NCBI RefSeq assembly: GCF_032062135.1
Contig: NC_092866.1
Coordinates: forward strand, 30,178,516 to 30,242,515
Direction: 5' to 3'
DNA from: Pyxicephalus adspersus
Taxonomy: Eukaryota > Chordata > Amphibia > Anura > Pyxicephalidae
Length of the DNA stretch: 64,000 nt
Numbering within the stretch: position 1 is the first letter of the stretch; every line of letters begins with the position of its first letter. Positions 37,901-50,016 of this stretch are shown piece after piece. The notes under the pieces were generated by a model. That model saw only the letters and a list, made by a program, of their open reading frames with translations, did not search any database and was not told where the DNA came from. The position numbers and the translations under genes are program-made.

Positions 37901-40280
37901 GACCTAGTGTCGGCTGACTAAACGGGCTCTATACCCAGACAAGTGGGAGATAAATGCAATATCCTCCGTGTACTAAGTCAACAAGCTAAACAAAATAAGA
38001 CATCAGCTTTTTTACTGAGTTTGGAAAAAAATAAAAGGTTTGACTCAGTGTTATGGCCATATCTTATATCATTATTAAACAAATGGGGCTTTGGAGAGAA
38101 CTTTTGTAAATGTGTTTCCTCATTGTATGACTCCCCTAAAGCATTTATATTTTTTTTTATATAAGCATTTATTAATTACAATATATGGGATACTGTTCAG
38201 AACGTTTTTCCATAGGCAGGGGTACCAGGCAGGGTTGCCCACTGTCGCCATTGCTCTTTGCACTGGCAGTAGAACCCCTGGCTATAGCTATCCGAAATAA
38301 TGTTGACGTTCAGGGTATAGAGATAAATAGGGAACATAGGGAAATAGGGAACATAAACTCTGTCTTTTTGTGGATAATATTCTCCTTAGTCTCTCTTAGT
38401 TCTCCTTAGTCTCCTTAGTCTGAACCCCATGGTAACTTTGCCCAACCTGATGAAGGTAATGGAAGACTTTCAGGCCTTCTCGGGGCTGCAGTTAAATAAA
38501 TCAAAATGTAAGGCTATTAATTTTAATTTATCAACAGAAGTGGTAAAACTGCTTGAAGAATCTTTTCCCTTTCAATGGGAGTTACAAAGAATTAGCTACC
38601 TGGGTATATATATTCCTTCATCATATGAGCGCCTGTATAGTGTCAATATCCCTGATTTAGTGAAACATTTAATCGGTTTATTAGAAACATGGAAACGTTA
38701 TCAAATTTCATGGTGGGGCTGCATAGCTTCTGTAAAGATATCCTGGTTACCAAAGTTCCCATATCCCATGAGAGTTCTTCCATTAGCTATGCCTAACCAG
38801 GTAATAAAAATGCTACAAAGCAAAATGTTAGAATATATTTGGGGGGCAAAGCGCCCACGAGTTCCAAGACATACCTTACATCGATCTAGGAACCTGGGCG
38901 GCCTATCGGTGCCGCATTTGAACTCATACTATAGAGCTGCTCAAGTTACTCCTCTGTTATAGTATCATGCCCAAAAGAATATTCTTAAATGGGTTTCCAT
39001 TAAGAAAACATTGGTGGCGCCAATTTCAATAGATACATTACTCTGGATTCCAGAGGTACAACGGCGTCATATTACCAATCCAATACTGAGACACTCATTA
39101 AAGATATGGGACTCTATTAGATATATGGGGAGACTTATGTCTGGCCATAGCCCAGTAAGTTCTATATTTGGGAACCCGTTGTTTCCTCCTAGTCTGGAGG
39201 AACCGAGGTGTTTTTCTAGGTAGAAAAGGACTCTTAGGACTATAGAATTTGTCATTTTATTAATATGGCAGGGATTTTATCTTTTAGTGAGATTAGAGAA
39301 AAATATGAAGCTCCAACGGAGGAACTCTTTACGTATCTCCAGATCAGGCATTTTATACAAACTAGGTTGAGATTAACTGTTGGAATTAATAATATGACGT
39401 GATTTGAGAAACTGTGTACAGAACGTAAAGGTAAAAGGAGTTTTATCAGCTTTGTATAATACTTTAGTTCAGACAAATATGGCCATGCCATTCTATATAC
39501 CTAAATGGGAGGCAGATATGGGTATGTCACTGCAACAGGAAGACTGGAATCAGATATGGTCTGCAGTGGCCCATAGTACCATTAATGCTTCAGCAGTAGA
39601 AACTTGAAGTTAAGATGGTATATGGTTCCATCTAGGCTTACTAAATTCCAGCCGACCTATGAGGGTAAATGTTTTAAAGGATGTAATAAACTAAGAACTC
39701 TCTATCATATATGGTGGGAGTGCCCTAAAATAAGAACATTTTGGACGAGGGTATATCAAATAGCAAATATACTCTGATGGGACGCGCATTTCCTAAAAAG
39801 ACAGCAGAGGCACTTTTGTGTTTGAAACCATCATTTTGTACTAATATTCAATTTAAATTGATAACATATCTGTCCACTTCAGCATGGTGGTCTGAAACCC
39901 CCAATGTGCAACAAGTTAAAAATAAAATGTCCTGGTTTTTGGTGAATGAAAAGATGAGAACGATATTGACTGCCTCAGTTTCTAAATTTCAAAAAATATG
40001 GTCACCATGGATTGAGCGTTATATGAATAACGGCTGGGATCGGTCAATATTGACCATATAGTCACATTAGTAACCATGTAGGCTGTAACATATGTTCCCT
40101 TTCTATATGTGGGCGTGTTAGCCGGCCTGCCTCCTGTCCCCCACCTTTCCTTGGTCTTTGTGTTTTGGTGGTTGTCGATATTGTATGTAATATGTTAAGA
40201 GTATTTGGGTATATATGTCACGCTTAACTGAGTGGTAAAGATAAAGTAGGAATAGAAAATTATAATTAAATAAAGTAAAA
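34985..40280 (+). mobile_element. Nearly full-length LINE-1 (ORF1 and ORF2), inactivated
   Basis: ORF1 (35075-35862, frameshifted near 35275 and 35520) has an N-terminal disordered part, a coiled coil (LRELGQCIVQLEGRVDNVTT) and a C-terminal block, KEPLTFQGHNYQLFMDLAPA. ORF2 shows the endonuclease (36446-37258; GDTNVPLIPSIDK, LFTRIDQILIHQK, WSDHDAVWA), the reverse transcriptase ([40 protein letters not shown]), and LGGLSVPHLNSYYRAAQV with the C-terminus ending near 40061. The catalytic motif reads FVDN instead of F/YADD, and frameshifts occur near 37740, 37920 and 38380. The 3' UTR runs to about 40280. It is the most complete LINE in the window. Confidence 0.88.
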
Positions 40281-43200
40281 ATGCACAGTGTTTTTTGTAG
40301 AAGAATTGGTTAGGAAAGGTGAACCCCTGTTGTATTGTAACAATAGGGAATGAACAATGGTCAAAAGATGAAGTATGGAAGGGTTCTTCCTCTCACCCTA
40401 TATATCACAGGGGGATATTATATAAAACACAATTTTAAATAAGATTTGGATAAGGATTCACAGGTCACAAATAGAAGTAGGGTTTGTATAATTCTGTTGT
40501 AATGGAGCCAAAGGTATTGTTACTTTTTCTCCTCTTACTGATAAATTAGTCACATGTTTGTTTTGAGTATTCTAATAGGTAAAGGGTTACCTTTAAACAT
40601 GTTAAGGTGACAACAAACACTATACAGGATAGTCAAAAAAAAAACTCTACATTAAAAAGGTAAAAGCTGGCACAAAAGCCTAAAAGTAATGTTTTGGTCC
40701 CACTGATGGAACTGTAGTACTTTTAGGATTATAATGAGACAAGGTAGAGTGGCACTTAAAAAAGAGTGCTATTATGTAAATAGTTTCTATTTCAAATCAG
40801 AAAATCACATTGGATTGTTATCTCTGCTTTAAAATGTATGATCACCCAAAAATAGAGTGGGCAAGGGTAAAACCCCTACTGTGTTTTTACTTCTATCTAA
40901 TGCTTTGAAAGAGAGGTAATGTCACAATGACAATAGTTTATGAAGTTTATTAAGACAATAGTTGATTAAGTAAGAGAAAATCTCTAAAAGCATTACAAAC
41001 AGAAAAAAATATATAATCACACATGTGTACATGTAAAGCAGTTATGTGTGCTGAAACTGACCACAAAGTGGTCAATTTCACCACAACCTGAAACTGAAAG
41101 TTAAGGACCCTTAACACCCATTGTGGTAATGCAGTTTAAAAGTTCTACAACAGATCAGTTCCAATGTGTTTTTCAAGTGTTCCTTTATTTGGAGTAATTA
41201 AATACATAAAAAACTAGCTCCCAGCCAGGTAAAGTGAGTTGGCTCCTACATAAAAATATGCTGCCTAATGTTTATTACTTTTCCTTTTTATGACAGATTA
41301 ACAAAGCTGACCAACAGCTTTTTAAATGCAAACCAGATTTTGAGTACTGTTTGCAATAACCAAGTTGTTTCTCATGAACTGGAGGACAATAAAGAGTGTC
41401 ATAGGTATTCTGATTCTGATGAAAATCTCCCAGTAAGCACCACCACACTCCTATGGGAAAGGTAAAACATTTTCAGCACCATGCATATACCACACACTGT
41501 CAGGTAATGAACATCCCAGGCACATACCTCATTGTCATAGCTGACTGTCTATTGCCAGACCATTGCCAGAAAATGGGGTGGGGCACATATCTAGTAATTG
41601 TGTCCACATTTTTATATCCCTCAATAAATAGTTCATGATTCTTCCCAGTGTGCAGCTAACTACCTATTTGAGAAGCCACATGGTGCCTTTTGCTGAACCC
41701 CCAGGAGAGAACAGGCAGGACTGACAACACATACAATACATACTTCCTGGGATCTTTTTCTTCACAAATCATGAAGCATTTTTTATGTTTTAGATATTTT
41801 TTGGTTGGTTGACACATTATTTTTAATGCTAGTAATCTTTCCGAACATATAACTTTTTTTTTTAGAAAAGATAGTAAAAAGAAAAAAATAGCTTTTTAGT
41901 TTTTTATAATACATTAAGGCAAATCTTCAAATAAAATTATATCACAAGTGAGATTTTAATGTTTCTAAGAATCAAATGCTCAAAATGAACAAAACATGAC
42001 GAACATTGCAGAGATGTCCCAAATGTGTGTTATTTTTATTTTGCACTGGCATTCCAAATGTTTTTCATTATCAGCAAAATCACTATCTTCTAAAAGATAA
42101 GACGAAAATAAAAATGTGTATTAGTAAAGTGTTACAGTTGAAGCAGTTTTGTTGTCATGAGTAAAATGATCTCTTTTTGTTTAAGGGTTAAAATGAATCC
42201 ACAGCTTAAGATGCTGTGCATTCACAGCAGTGCGGCTGGGATAAAAGCTACTTTCTTTCCCCTCCTCCTCCTGATTCTCTCCTCCCTTTCTCACTCTGCC
42301 CTCCACCCCCACAGGCTCAGGCTGTTCGCTGTATCAGGTTCTTCTCACATCTCTGCTTTTCTATGTAACATGAATTCTGCATTGTCTGCTTTCATGGATT
42401 CACCTGTGCTGGAATGGGTAAAATATGTCATCCACGAAAGCTCTAGGATTACCAGGATGAAAATTTGGATGTACTAGGCAATAGAAAAGCAACATTCTTT
42501 GTGCCTGGGTTAGAGGAGTTACTCCATTTTGTTCATCTTCTGAATGCCATTTTTCTTCTTTTAGCTGAACTGGAGACCTGCAAGCCATTGGAAGCCTTAA
42601 GATTTCCTAGGAAAAAATGTTGCATCATTTACAATGGTTATCAACCGTTTCCATGTTTTTCTCCTGCTCCTTATGCATCTTGCATCCTGTCGGAATTTTA
42701 GCCTGTATAACAGCTGCAGCAAACCTATGTGGAGTATGAGTCTGGATTTCTAGTTACTAGGATTCTTTTTTTTCGTTCAGAAGATTTTTAAATCTTGCAA
42801 GGCATACATAACTACAAAAATAGCCAAAAATATCCCATTAAGGCTTGAAGGAATTTAACCCTTTCGTTGATTTTTAAAAGTCAATATTAAATTAGTTGAT
42901 CTGGTTTTCTTTCCACTGATAGAGCGTGGGACCCAAATATTTTTATTGTTTTTCTAGTTACCAGATGAAACATAACAAAACAATTTTAATAATGCTGCCA
43001 AATTAGCTAAATATCTCTAAGACTCCCTGGCTGTTTTTTTTTGTTTGCTTTTTATAATGAGGAAAATACATTTATGCAATCTGAAAAAAGACAGTTCGCA
43101 AAAAAGAAGATTGAAACATTATCTAAAGGGTTAACAAAAAAGAAGTAAGGGGAGTAAAATCATCAGAGAAGACTGATGTCTAGAACACAGATTTCTGTGT

Positions 43201-44649
43201 GGATATTGCAAAAACTGGTGTCTGTGGTGACTACAGGGCCTAATATTGTTTGACGGATAATGGGGCTGTGCGAAAGAATTGGTCCTGCACACAAGGTCCT
43301 ATATCTCTTGTGGGATCTATCCAACGGACAGACATAGCAAGAACTGTAGTGAAGAGAACAGGGGAAAAAGACATGGCCAAAAACGCAACAGTCCTGCTCT
43401 TGGCTTATCTGCCCCAGGAAATTTCTTGCTTACAAATTGCACATATCAAAAGCAAGAAGGGCAGCAGAGCTATCACAAAGGTGCGACACCAGTGAGGAAA
43501 GGAGGAACACACAGGTATTAGAAAAGAAAATAACCTAAGTAAGCTATAATTACCAGAAATGTTTAATCTGTTCATTTGACAACCTGTTTCAGATAGCTGT
43601 AAATGTAACATTGTATGCCAATAAAGGTAACAAATAAACATTTGAAATCCAAAACACACCTCTAAGCTATGGGTGATCACAGTTTCTGTAATGTAATGCA
43701 AAGTATTGATAGCAGCAGTAAAGCCCACACTTAGTTTAAGGGAAAATTACATGTGAGGATGACCAGGCATTCAACATATTATGAAAAATATTTATAAAGA
43801 AAATGAGTATAGCATAAGATTGAAGCAAAATTTCAGTGAAGGGCGAAAAATTGGGAAAAAATACGTGCATACACATGTATACTAGAATGCAAAATGAGAA
43901 CACAGGCAAAATATAGAGATAACAAATTGCCTGACAACCTCTTAGAATGACAAAGTGATAGTGACCGACATTTTGTCAAGGAGGTATCTTCTGAACTCTA
44001 TACATAAATTGTTGGAATTATTTTTTTTTTTTTGCCGGCTTTCAATGTAACTGTGTTTGAAATGGTAAGAGGCCAAACAGCCAAACAATAAAGACTGAAT
44101 GTAAGGAAGAGTATAGGGAGGTGAGAAACAGCTACTGTTGGCATGACAGAAGGAAGCCTATGAAAATGAAATAACACTTTGTATAGAAAATGCTATGGTG
44201 GCCTGGAATATAGTAAGATGAAGAAGAAAAATGTTATGTCAGATGATTGAGAGCTTTATTAGTTAACATATAGAATAAATTATAGAAACTTCTCCCAGAA
44301 GTCTCACAGAGAATGCTGTGCAATAGTTCCTGAAACGAAGCACTTTGACGAAGAACTGTGCCACACAAAATATTGTGTAATTTCAGGTTTTCTAGGTATC
44401 CTATAAGGATAAGGTGGATCAGAGACACAAAAAATGTTTATGTGTGATCATGGACGATTTACTCTGCAGTAGCTACTTGCATTTCATTCCCAATATTATT
44501 GCCCTTAAAGTAAAGCAACTTAAAGCAACTACAGAAACAATTTTAAAAATTAATTGCAAATTAACTTGGTGGAATTTCAAAAATTACACACACATATGTC
44601 ATTACACATATGAGGTAAACAAAAAAATATTATATAGAGGGAGAAAAAT
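40281..44649. other. Large PC intron, no recognised gene
   Basis: AT-rich with short mixed stretches (a pyrimidine-rich patch near 42250-42320, purine-rich near 43330-43500). No transposon protein and no PC exon were seen. The open frames are short and without domain signatures. Confidence 0.55.
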
Positions 44650-44842
44650 AAATATTGAAGAGAAAGCAAAACAAACAACATATAAAAGGTTTTAATAGAA
44701 CCAAGGTAGACCTATTGCCAACATGGACCTCCTGGATTCTAAACAAAAATACCAAAAACAAATTTTTATCTACTCAGTGAATGCTATATATTCGTGTTCA
44801 CAAATACACAATACTCATCAATACAATGACTTATCTCAGTTT

Positions 44843-44876
44843 CCGATGTGTTTCACCCATAGGCTTCCTCAGGGGA
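44843..44876 (-). ncRNA. Hammerhead-ribozyme-like motif, left arm
   Basis: On the minus strand: CCCC then TGAGGA (core CTGAGGA at 44872-44866), AGCC-TAT-GGGT hairpin, intact GAAAC (44854-44850), then ACATCGG. Both core elements are intact, but one helix II pair is mismatched. Confidence 0.45.
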
Positions 44877-44982
44877 TTATAAGGAGAGACAAAATGCCCA
44901 ATTCAGTTGTTGGAAGTCATAAAGAAGAAATTCTATAGGTTGTTGGTGTATAGTGGGGATGGTGGGACACCAACAGTCAGCC

Positions 44983-45015
44983 TCCCTGAGGAAGCCTTCG
45001 GGCAAAGCGAGTCGG
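44983..45015 (+). ncRNA. Hammerhead-ribozyme-like motif, right arm
   Basis: CTCC then CTGAGGA (44987-44993), GCC-TTC-GGC hairpin (44995-45003), then AAAGC where GAAAC is expected, then GAGTCGG. The second core element is mutated. Confidence 0.4.
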
Positions 45016-45341
45016 AAATTGAGACAAGTCATTGTATTGATGAGTACTCGTGTGTATTTGTAAACACGAATATGTAGCGTTCACCGAGTTGATATAAATT
45101 TGTTTGTGGTATTGTTGTTTAGATCCAGGAGGTCTATTTTGGCAATAGGTCTACCTTGGTTTTATTAAAACCTTTTATATGTTATCACCTAACCTTGCCT
45201 ATCAAAGCCCGTCTTTGCTTTCTCTTCAATATTTATACTATACCACAGGCCAGGCAATACTACTCCTTTTTGAAAAAAACAGCAAACTTCCTCTTGCACA
45301 TGCTCATCCCTATAGAGAAAAATAGTGTGAGAGAGACAGTT

Positions 45342-45563
45342 GGCCTGATTTATTAAAACTCTCCAAGACTAGAGAAGATACGCGTTCATCGGTAAACCTG
45401 GGTGATCCAGCAAACCTGGAATGGATCTGGTCCAGGATTGAAAACATTTACTAACAAATAGCAAATTAATTTTAAGAAATCTATTCCAGGTTTGTTGCGT
45501 CACCCAGGTTCACTAATGAAATTCCATCTTTTCCTGTCTTTGAGAGTTTTAATAAATCAGGCC
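45342..45563. mobile_element. Complete palindromic MITE, 222 bp
   Basis: The ends are GGCCTGATTTATTAAAACTC and the reverse complement of GAGTTTTAATAAATCAGGCC, an exact 20-base match. The inner parts GGTGATCCAGCAAACCTGGA and a degenerate TCCAGGTTTGTTGCGTCACC are also inverted, so the whole element can fold into a hairpin. No frame is present. Half copies lie at 3548-3685 and 53305-53373. A target duplication could not be set with confidence. Confidence 0.88.
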
Positions 45564-47799
45564 CAGTGTGTGCAAGTCTGTGAGGGTTATGCATTATTAT
45601 TGCCATTAATTTGGCCACAGACCTAATGTTAATACCACTCACAGGCATAAATAGCATTTATAAAGCTGTGTTAACCCAACCTACGATGTAGAAAAAGAGC
45701 TTGTTGCAGCTAGTATTTTTCACTGCCAAAAAAACATCAGCAAAGCCCTTAATAGTTGGAAGTCTGCACTACATTGCTTTGCAGCTACCAGCATGGTTTC
45801 CATCTTAGCCAACCTGGGCATTGCACTGTTCTATGTCTAGTGGAGATGCTTAGCAAACATTTGCTAAGCAACAAGGATGATGATGAAAGCCTGCTTTGCA
45901 GTTATGAAGGAGGGTGAAGGAGAAAAGCAGTAGCCTTCATCTAACAATGATTATTTATCTGGTTAAAATATTGTAATTCAGTAAGAAGAGACACCATTGT
46001 CATACAAGTATACCTGCAGTATAAAGGGCAGTGTTTTGTGTATTTTTACATTACATTAGAATTTACAAATATTGACACACACATTCCCTTTTTTGTGTGG
46101 CTACTATAGCCTTATGTACAAAGAACACCATAAAATCCTACAAAATAATGCATAAAAACAATATGTGAGAAAACTGCATACTTTTTAAATTGTACAATAT
46201 TCAATATCAGTTCAAGGTCAAAGAATATGTAAACAAAAAACAGTAAAACAAAAAAAAAGATAATCAATAATAATACTATACTGTAGCTAGGCCTTTGCAT
46301 TTTACATATAATCAAGCTAGTTGAGATTTGGTGGATCTGATTTACAGTAAACCTTTCTGCTGGAGCGGGCAGGCATTTTTTTAATGAAATAGTTTTTGCC
46401 AGTATGACAGGCAAAAATTAAATCAATCAGTATTTTTTTCAAACAGTATTTTTTTTTTAACAAGAACTTGTTTTACAAGAACTCCCAAGATAATACCAAA
46501 GCTCCTGACTTTTTTTTTTTTTTTGTTATTTAGTAAACTGAAATGCTGGATGGATTCTTACATACACCCAGGGAGATGTATTGATGCATTTATGACTTGG
46601 CTGCCTGTCCGTAATTGACTATTACCTGCCTGGTAAAGCATAATTTTTATTGGTGTAACCTGTTGCCATATTTAGCTTACAGACAGCAGAATGAATGGAC
46701 CAAACCTGGCTTGCACATAATACTTACTTAAATAAACATGGCTGTCAAAATACACCAAGTTTACACAGTTTTTCCTTGCCAAGATGATGTTGAAAATAGT
46801 TTAAAAGAAGGTAACCATACAGGTATTTGCATATAGATGTATTTATATGTACCTCCAAACCAAAATAATTCTGATATATTTTTGTTAATCTCAAAAAAAT
46901 TGAAAATTATATCCATCTTGTATTGATTTGTTATGGATACACATCTATTTATTTATTCTGAGAGAATGTAACTGCAGCCTGGGGTGTATTTGTACTGCAC
47001 TGACATGAGATGTTGAAGGTTAGAGACAAATCTCGAGACTGACATTAACCCTGGCACTTAACTCCCGTCAAAGTCTTATTCCCGCCTGGAAGATTGTACA
47101 GATACTCAGAGGTAACAGGAGGTCACAGAGCTAACTGTCAAATGGAGAAAATAATAGTGGAGACAAAAAGGTAAAAAAAAGGAAGAGAGATAAATCAAAA
47201 GGGAATAGCCAAAATAGGAAGAGTAATGATAAATGTGGAGATGGTAAAGAGCACAGAACACATTGATCTGACGAACAAGTAGGTATAGATTTGTGTACTA
47301 TGGTAGCTAAACTCATTTACCGGATTTCTCATTAATAGAATTTAATTAACTATACACCTTTCTCTGATTGTAGTAGGAATATTTGTTTCAGGAGGGCTTT
47401 ACTCTAGAAATCTTCCCACCAGGCTACCAAACATCTATTTGAGCTATGCCTAGACAGAGGAAGAAAAGCTCTGTTACAAAGTGAGTAGGGTGCAGGAAAT
47501 TTATCAGTACATACTTTCTACAGAGTCAACAGTACTCAGTGCAGACTGCTACAACATGGTGCCAACACCTGCACCTTCAAGACAGAGTTGTCCTGACCTA
47601 ATTTAACTATTTATATATGCAAATATTTTACAAAAACATTTTTCAGGCTCCGTCCACTGGAAGTTTTTAGTGATTTCTTCGCATTACATCTAACACTGAT
47701 TTTGGGTTAGCAGTTAAATCCATTACTAACAAATATCCTGTCCCATGTATGTGTCACCTGCATCAGTCATCACATTTATTCAGGTATCCAAGCAGAATA
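45564..47799. other. Large PC intron, no recognised gene
   Basis: AT-rich with several T runs (for example 46509-46524). The minus-strand frames at 46112-46414 and 47131-47316 are low-complexity and have no domain signature. Confidence 0.55.
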
Positions 47800-47801
47800 T
47801 A

Positions 47802-48095
47802 CAGTTAGGTCCATAAATATTTGGATAATGACATAACAAAAGGAATTGCCCACACCAGCCCATGAAATAATTTGAGTCAATTGTCCAATTACTTTTGAGC
47901 CCCTGAAATGAAGTGATTGTGTAAAAAAGGCTTTAGTTCCTCACTTTTTATGCAATCTTTGTGTTCAACCCACTGAAATAAAGTTGAAAGTCTGCAGTTC
48001 AACTGCATCTGAGTGGTTTCATTTAAAATTTGGTAATGTACAGAACCAAGATTAGAAAAAAGTTGTCTCTGTCCAAATATTTATTGACCTAACTG
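47802..48095. mobile_element. Tc1/mariner-type MITE, 294 bp, flanked by TA
   Basis: The left end CAGTTAGGTCCATAAATATT and the reverse complement of the right end, CAGTTAGGTCAATAAATATT, differ at one base, and both continue TTGGA. TA is present on each side (47800-47801, 48096-48097). No coding capacity. A second copy is recognisable at 61828-61970. Confidence 0.92.
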
Positions 48096-48097
48096 TA

Positions 48098-49059
48098 GGT
48101 CCTCTCTATATTTGCATTATATTAGTATTATATAAGTTTGTACAGATTGCACAAAATAGTATATTGTTATGTCTGCTTTGCAGATCACATATTTTATCAC
48201 ATTACATTTAGTTACAAGGGACAGACTATTTCAGTTAACAGCAATGATAAGTGCACTGTAGTTAACAAAGTGATCATTTATTATAGCACTTGATTAAAAA
48301 CCTCCAGTAAGATAAACAAGGCAAACGTCCTTTTTTAAAATGCTGGTTAAGTGGACTATACATGAGTGGAACATATATACATACATAAGAGATTTCCGAT
48401 TCTTAATATCTAAAGCACTAAACCAGCCCCCATGAACGTTTCCCACAATCAGAAATCTATAGCAAAGGCAATGATAAAAGCAAATATCCCCTTTATTACT
48501 ACAGGATTTTACAGTACACTAATTTTAGAACCACAGAAACCATGTTTTCTGGCAGCTTTTCAGAGGACAATAGAGATTGAGCAAAGTAAACTATCCAGGT
48601 AATTTTCTTCTGCTCTTGAGTAAGGCCAGTTTTGAGGAAGGGAGAAAAAGGGGGAACTGGGCAATTACCCAGGTTTCCTATCTTTTGTCAGGACCTCATT
48701 TGACAGAAAGACAGGTGGTGAAGGGAGCTATAATACTATGCATCTGGTGTCCCCACTGTATATTTGTCCAGGTCCATATAGCCCACACTCCAAAAACATG
48801 TCCACTCTTATGTAACACAAGCACAATCTACTAATTGATAAACCACTGGGTAGTTATGTGGCAGGCTTAAAGTATACCTGTTTCCAGACTATGGATAATA
48901 CAATATTTACACTTGCTTAACATAGAAATTAACAAGGAGTATGGATAATAAAATATTTATAATTTCTTAACAAGAAGAAAAATACTTTATTAAAATAAAC
49001 AATCCTCACCCTACCTAACTTTCTTGTTCAATATATGCATAAAATATATTATTATAAAA
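48098..49059. other. Large PC intron, no recognised feature
   Basis: AT-rich and apparently unique sequence. The frame at 48577-48834 has no recognisable domain. Confidence 0.55.
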
Positions 49060-49220
49060 AAAATAATATTATTATTAATAATAATAATAATAATAAACAG
49101 TATTTATAAAGCACCAACATATTATGCAGTGTTGTACATTAAATAGGGGTTGCAAATGACAGACACATACAGTGACACTGGAGGAGGAGGGGGAAGTAGC
49201 ACACAATAGGAGAGGGGATA
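49060..49220 (-). mobile_element. L2-type LINE 3'-end fragment
   Basis: (AAT)n at 49072-49094 followed by CAGTATTTATAAAGCACCAA and a tract matching the 22.7-kb copy (AAATAGGGGTTGCAAATGAC, then GGAGGAGGAGG). It is a short 5'-truncated insertion in minus orientation. Confidence 0.8.
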
Positions 49221-50016
49221 TAAAAATAAACTTTAAATGCTTTTTTTGGAATAAGATTTATTAATCTTACTAATCTGCCCACTTACTGAGTCACAAAAAA
49301 TGCACTGTTTATAAAACCAAAATAATGAAAAGCAAACATTCCTTACTTAAAACTTTGAATGTGGGCATATTTGATTGAAGGGATTGCATCAATAAGATGG
49401 ACTAATTTTTCATGCTGGGTACATTTTTTTGACACTGCATTGTGCTCGTGTAATAACAAAAGTAAACAGAGTGCAAATGAGCTTTGTTAGAAATTACTTT
49501 TATGTATTGCATTATGCTGACCTGCCAAATACAGAATAAGAAATAATTTTAAATTTGAAAAATAAACTGTCATTGGATGATCTTTGTGGGAGCATCTGGA
49601 GCGGTCTGAAAAACATTTAAACAACCTCCGCCTAAAATAATAGGCATAGTTATAATAATAGCATAAGTAAAATATATGTGTGAAGAAAATGTATACATAC
49701 TACATGGACAAACCACATATTTGAATAACTGAAACATAAATTGCATGTGTATTAATTGTATGTGTATATGTACATGTGTGCAAACATAAATTGTATGTGT
49801 ATATGTGAATTTCTTGTGATATGTGATTGTTTGTGTTTCTAAAGTATGTATACAGTCATTTCTTAATAATAATGCAGCAAAAAGTTAATTACTTGATATA
49901 CAATAACAGTTTAGAAAAAAAAGAATTATGATTTTTAAAGCTAACACATTCATTATACAACTGATAAAGTAAACACAAAGAGCATACATTTAACAAAATC
50001 CTATTATGTTTTTCAG
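49221..50016. other. Region upstream of LRFN4
   Basis: AT-rich. It ends in the splice acceptor at 50005-50016, so at least its right part is intron of LRFN4. No promoter signal can be supported. Confidence 0.5.

Larger units (their letters stand above)
44650..45237. repeat. Large inverted repeat (about 230-bp arms) with a hammerhead-like motif in each arm
   Basis: The left arm (44650-44882) and the reverse complement of the right arm (44978-45237) share long matching stretches, for example CCAAGGTAGACCTATTGCCA, TACAAATACACA-like segments, ACTCATCAATACAATGACTT and GGCTTCCTCAGGG. The spacer is about 95 bases. The right arm has about 30 extra bases near 45188-45215. The motif CTGAGGA-GCC-loop-GG occurs at the inner end of both arms, in opposite orientation. 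The class is unknown; Penelope-like elements, which carry hammerheads and can have inverted terminal repeats, are a candidate. Confidence 0.85.

Noticed and set aside
47131..47316. Low-complexity minus-strand frame with repeated Ser/Leu/Phe
   Set aside because: Purine-rich simple sequence on the plus strand; no domain signature.
27247..50016. A hidden upstream PC exon in this interval
   Set aside because: I looked for the expected conserved biotin carboxylase segments on the minus strand and saw none. A very short exon could have been missed.
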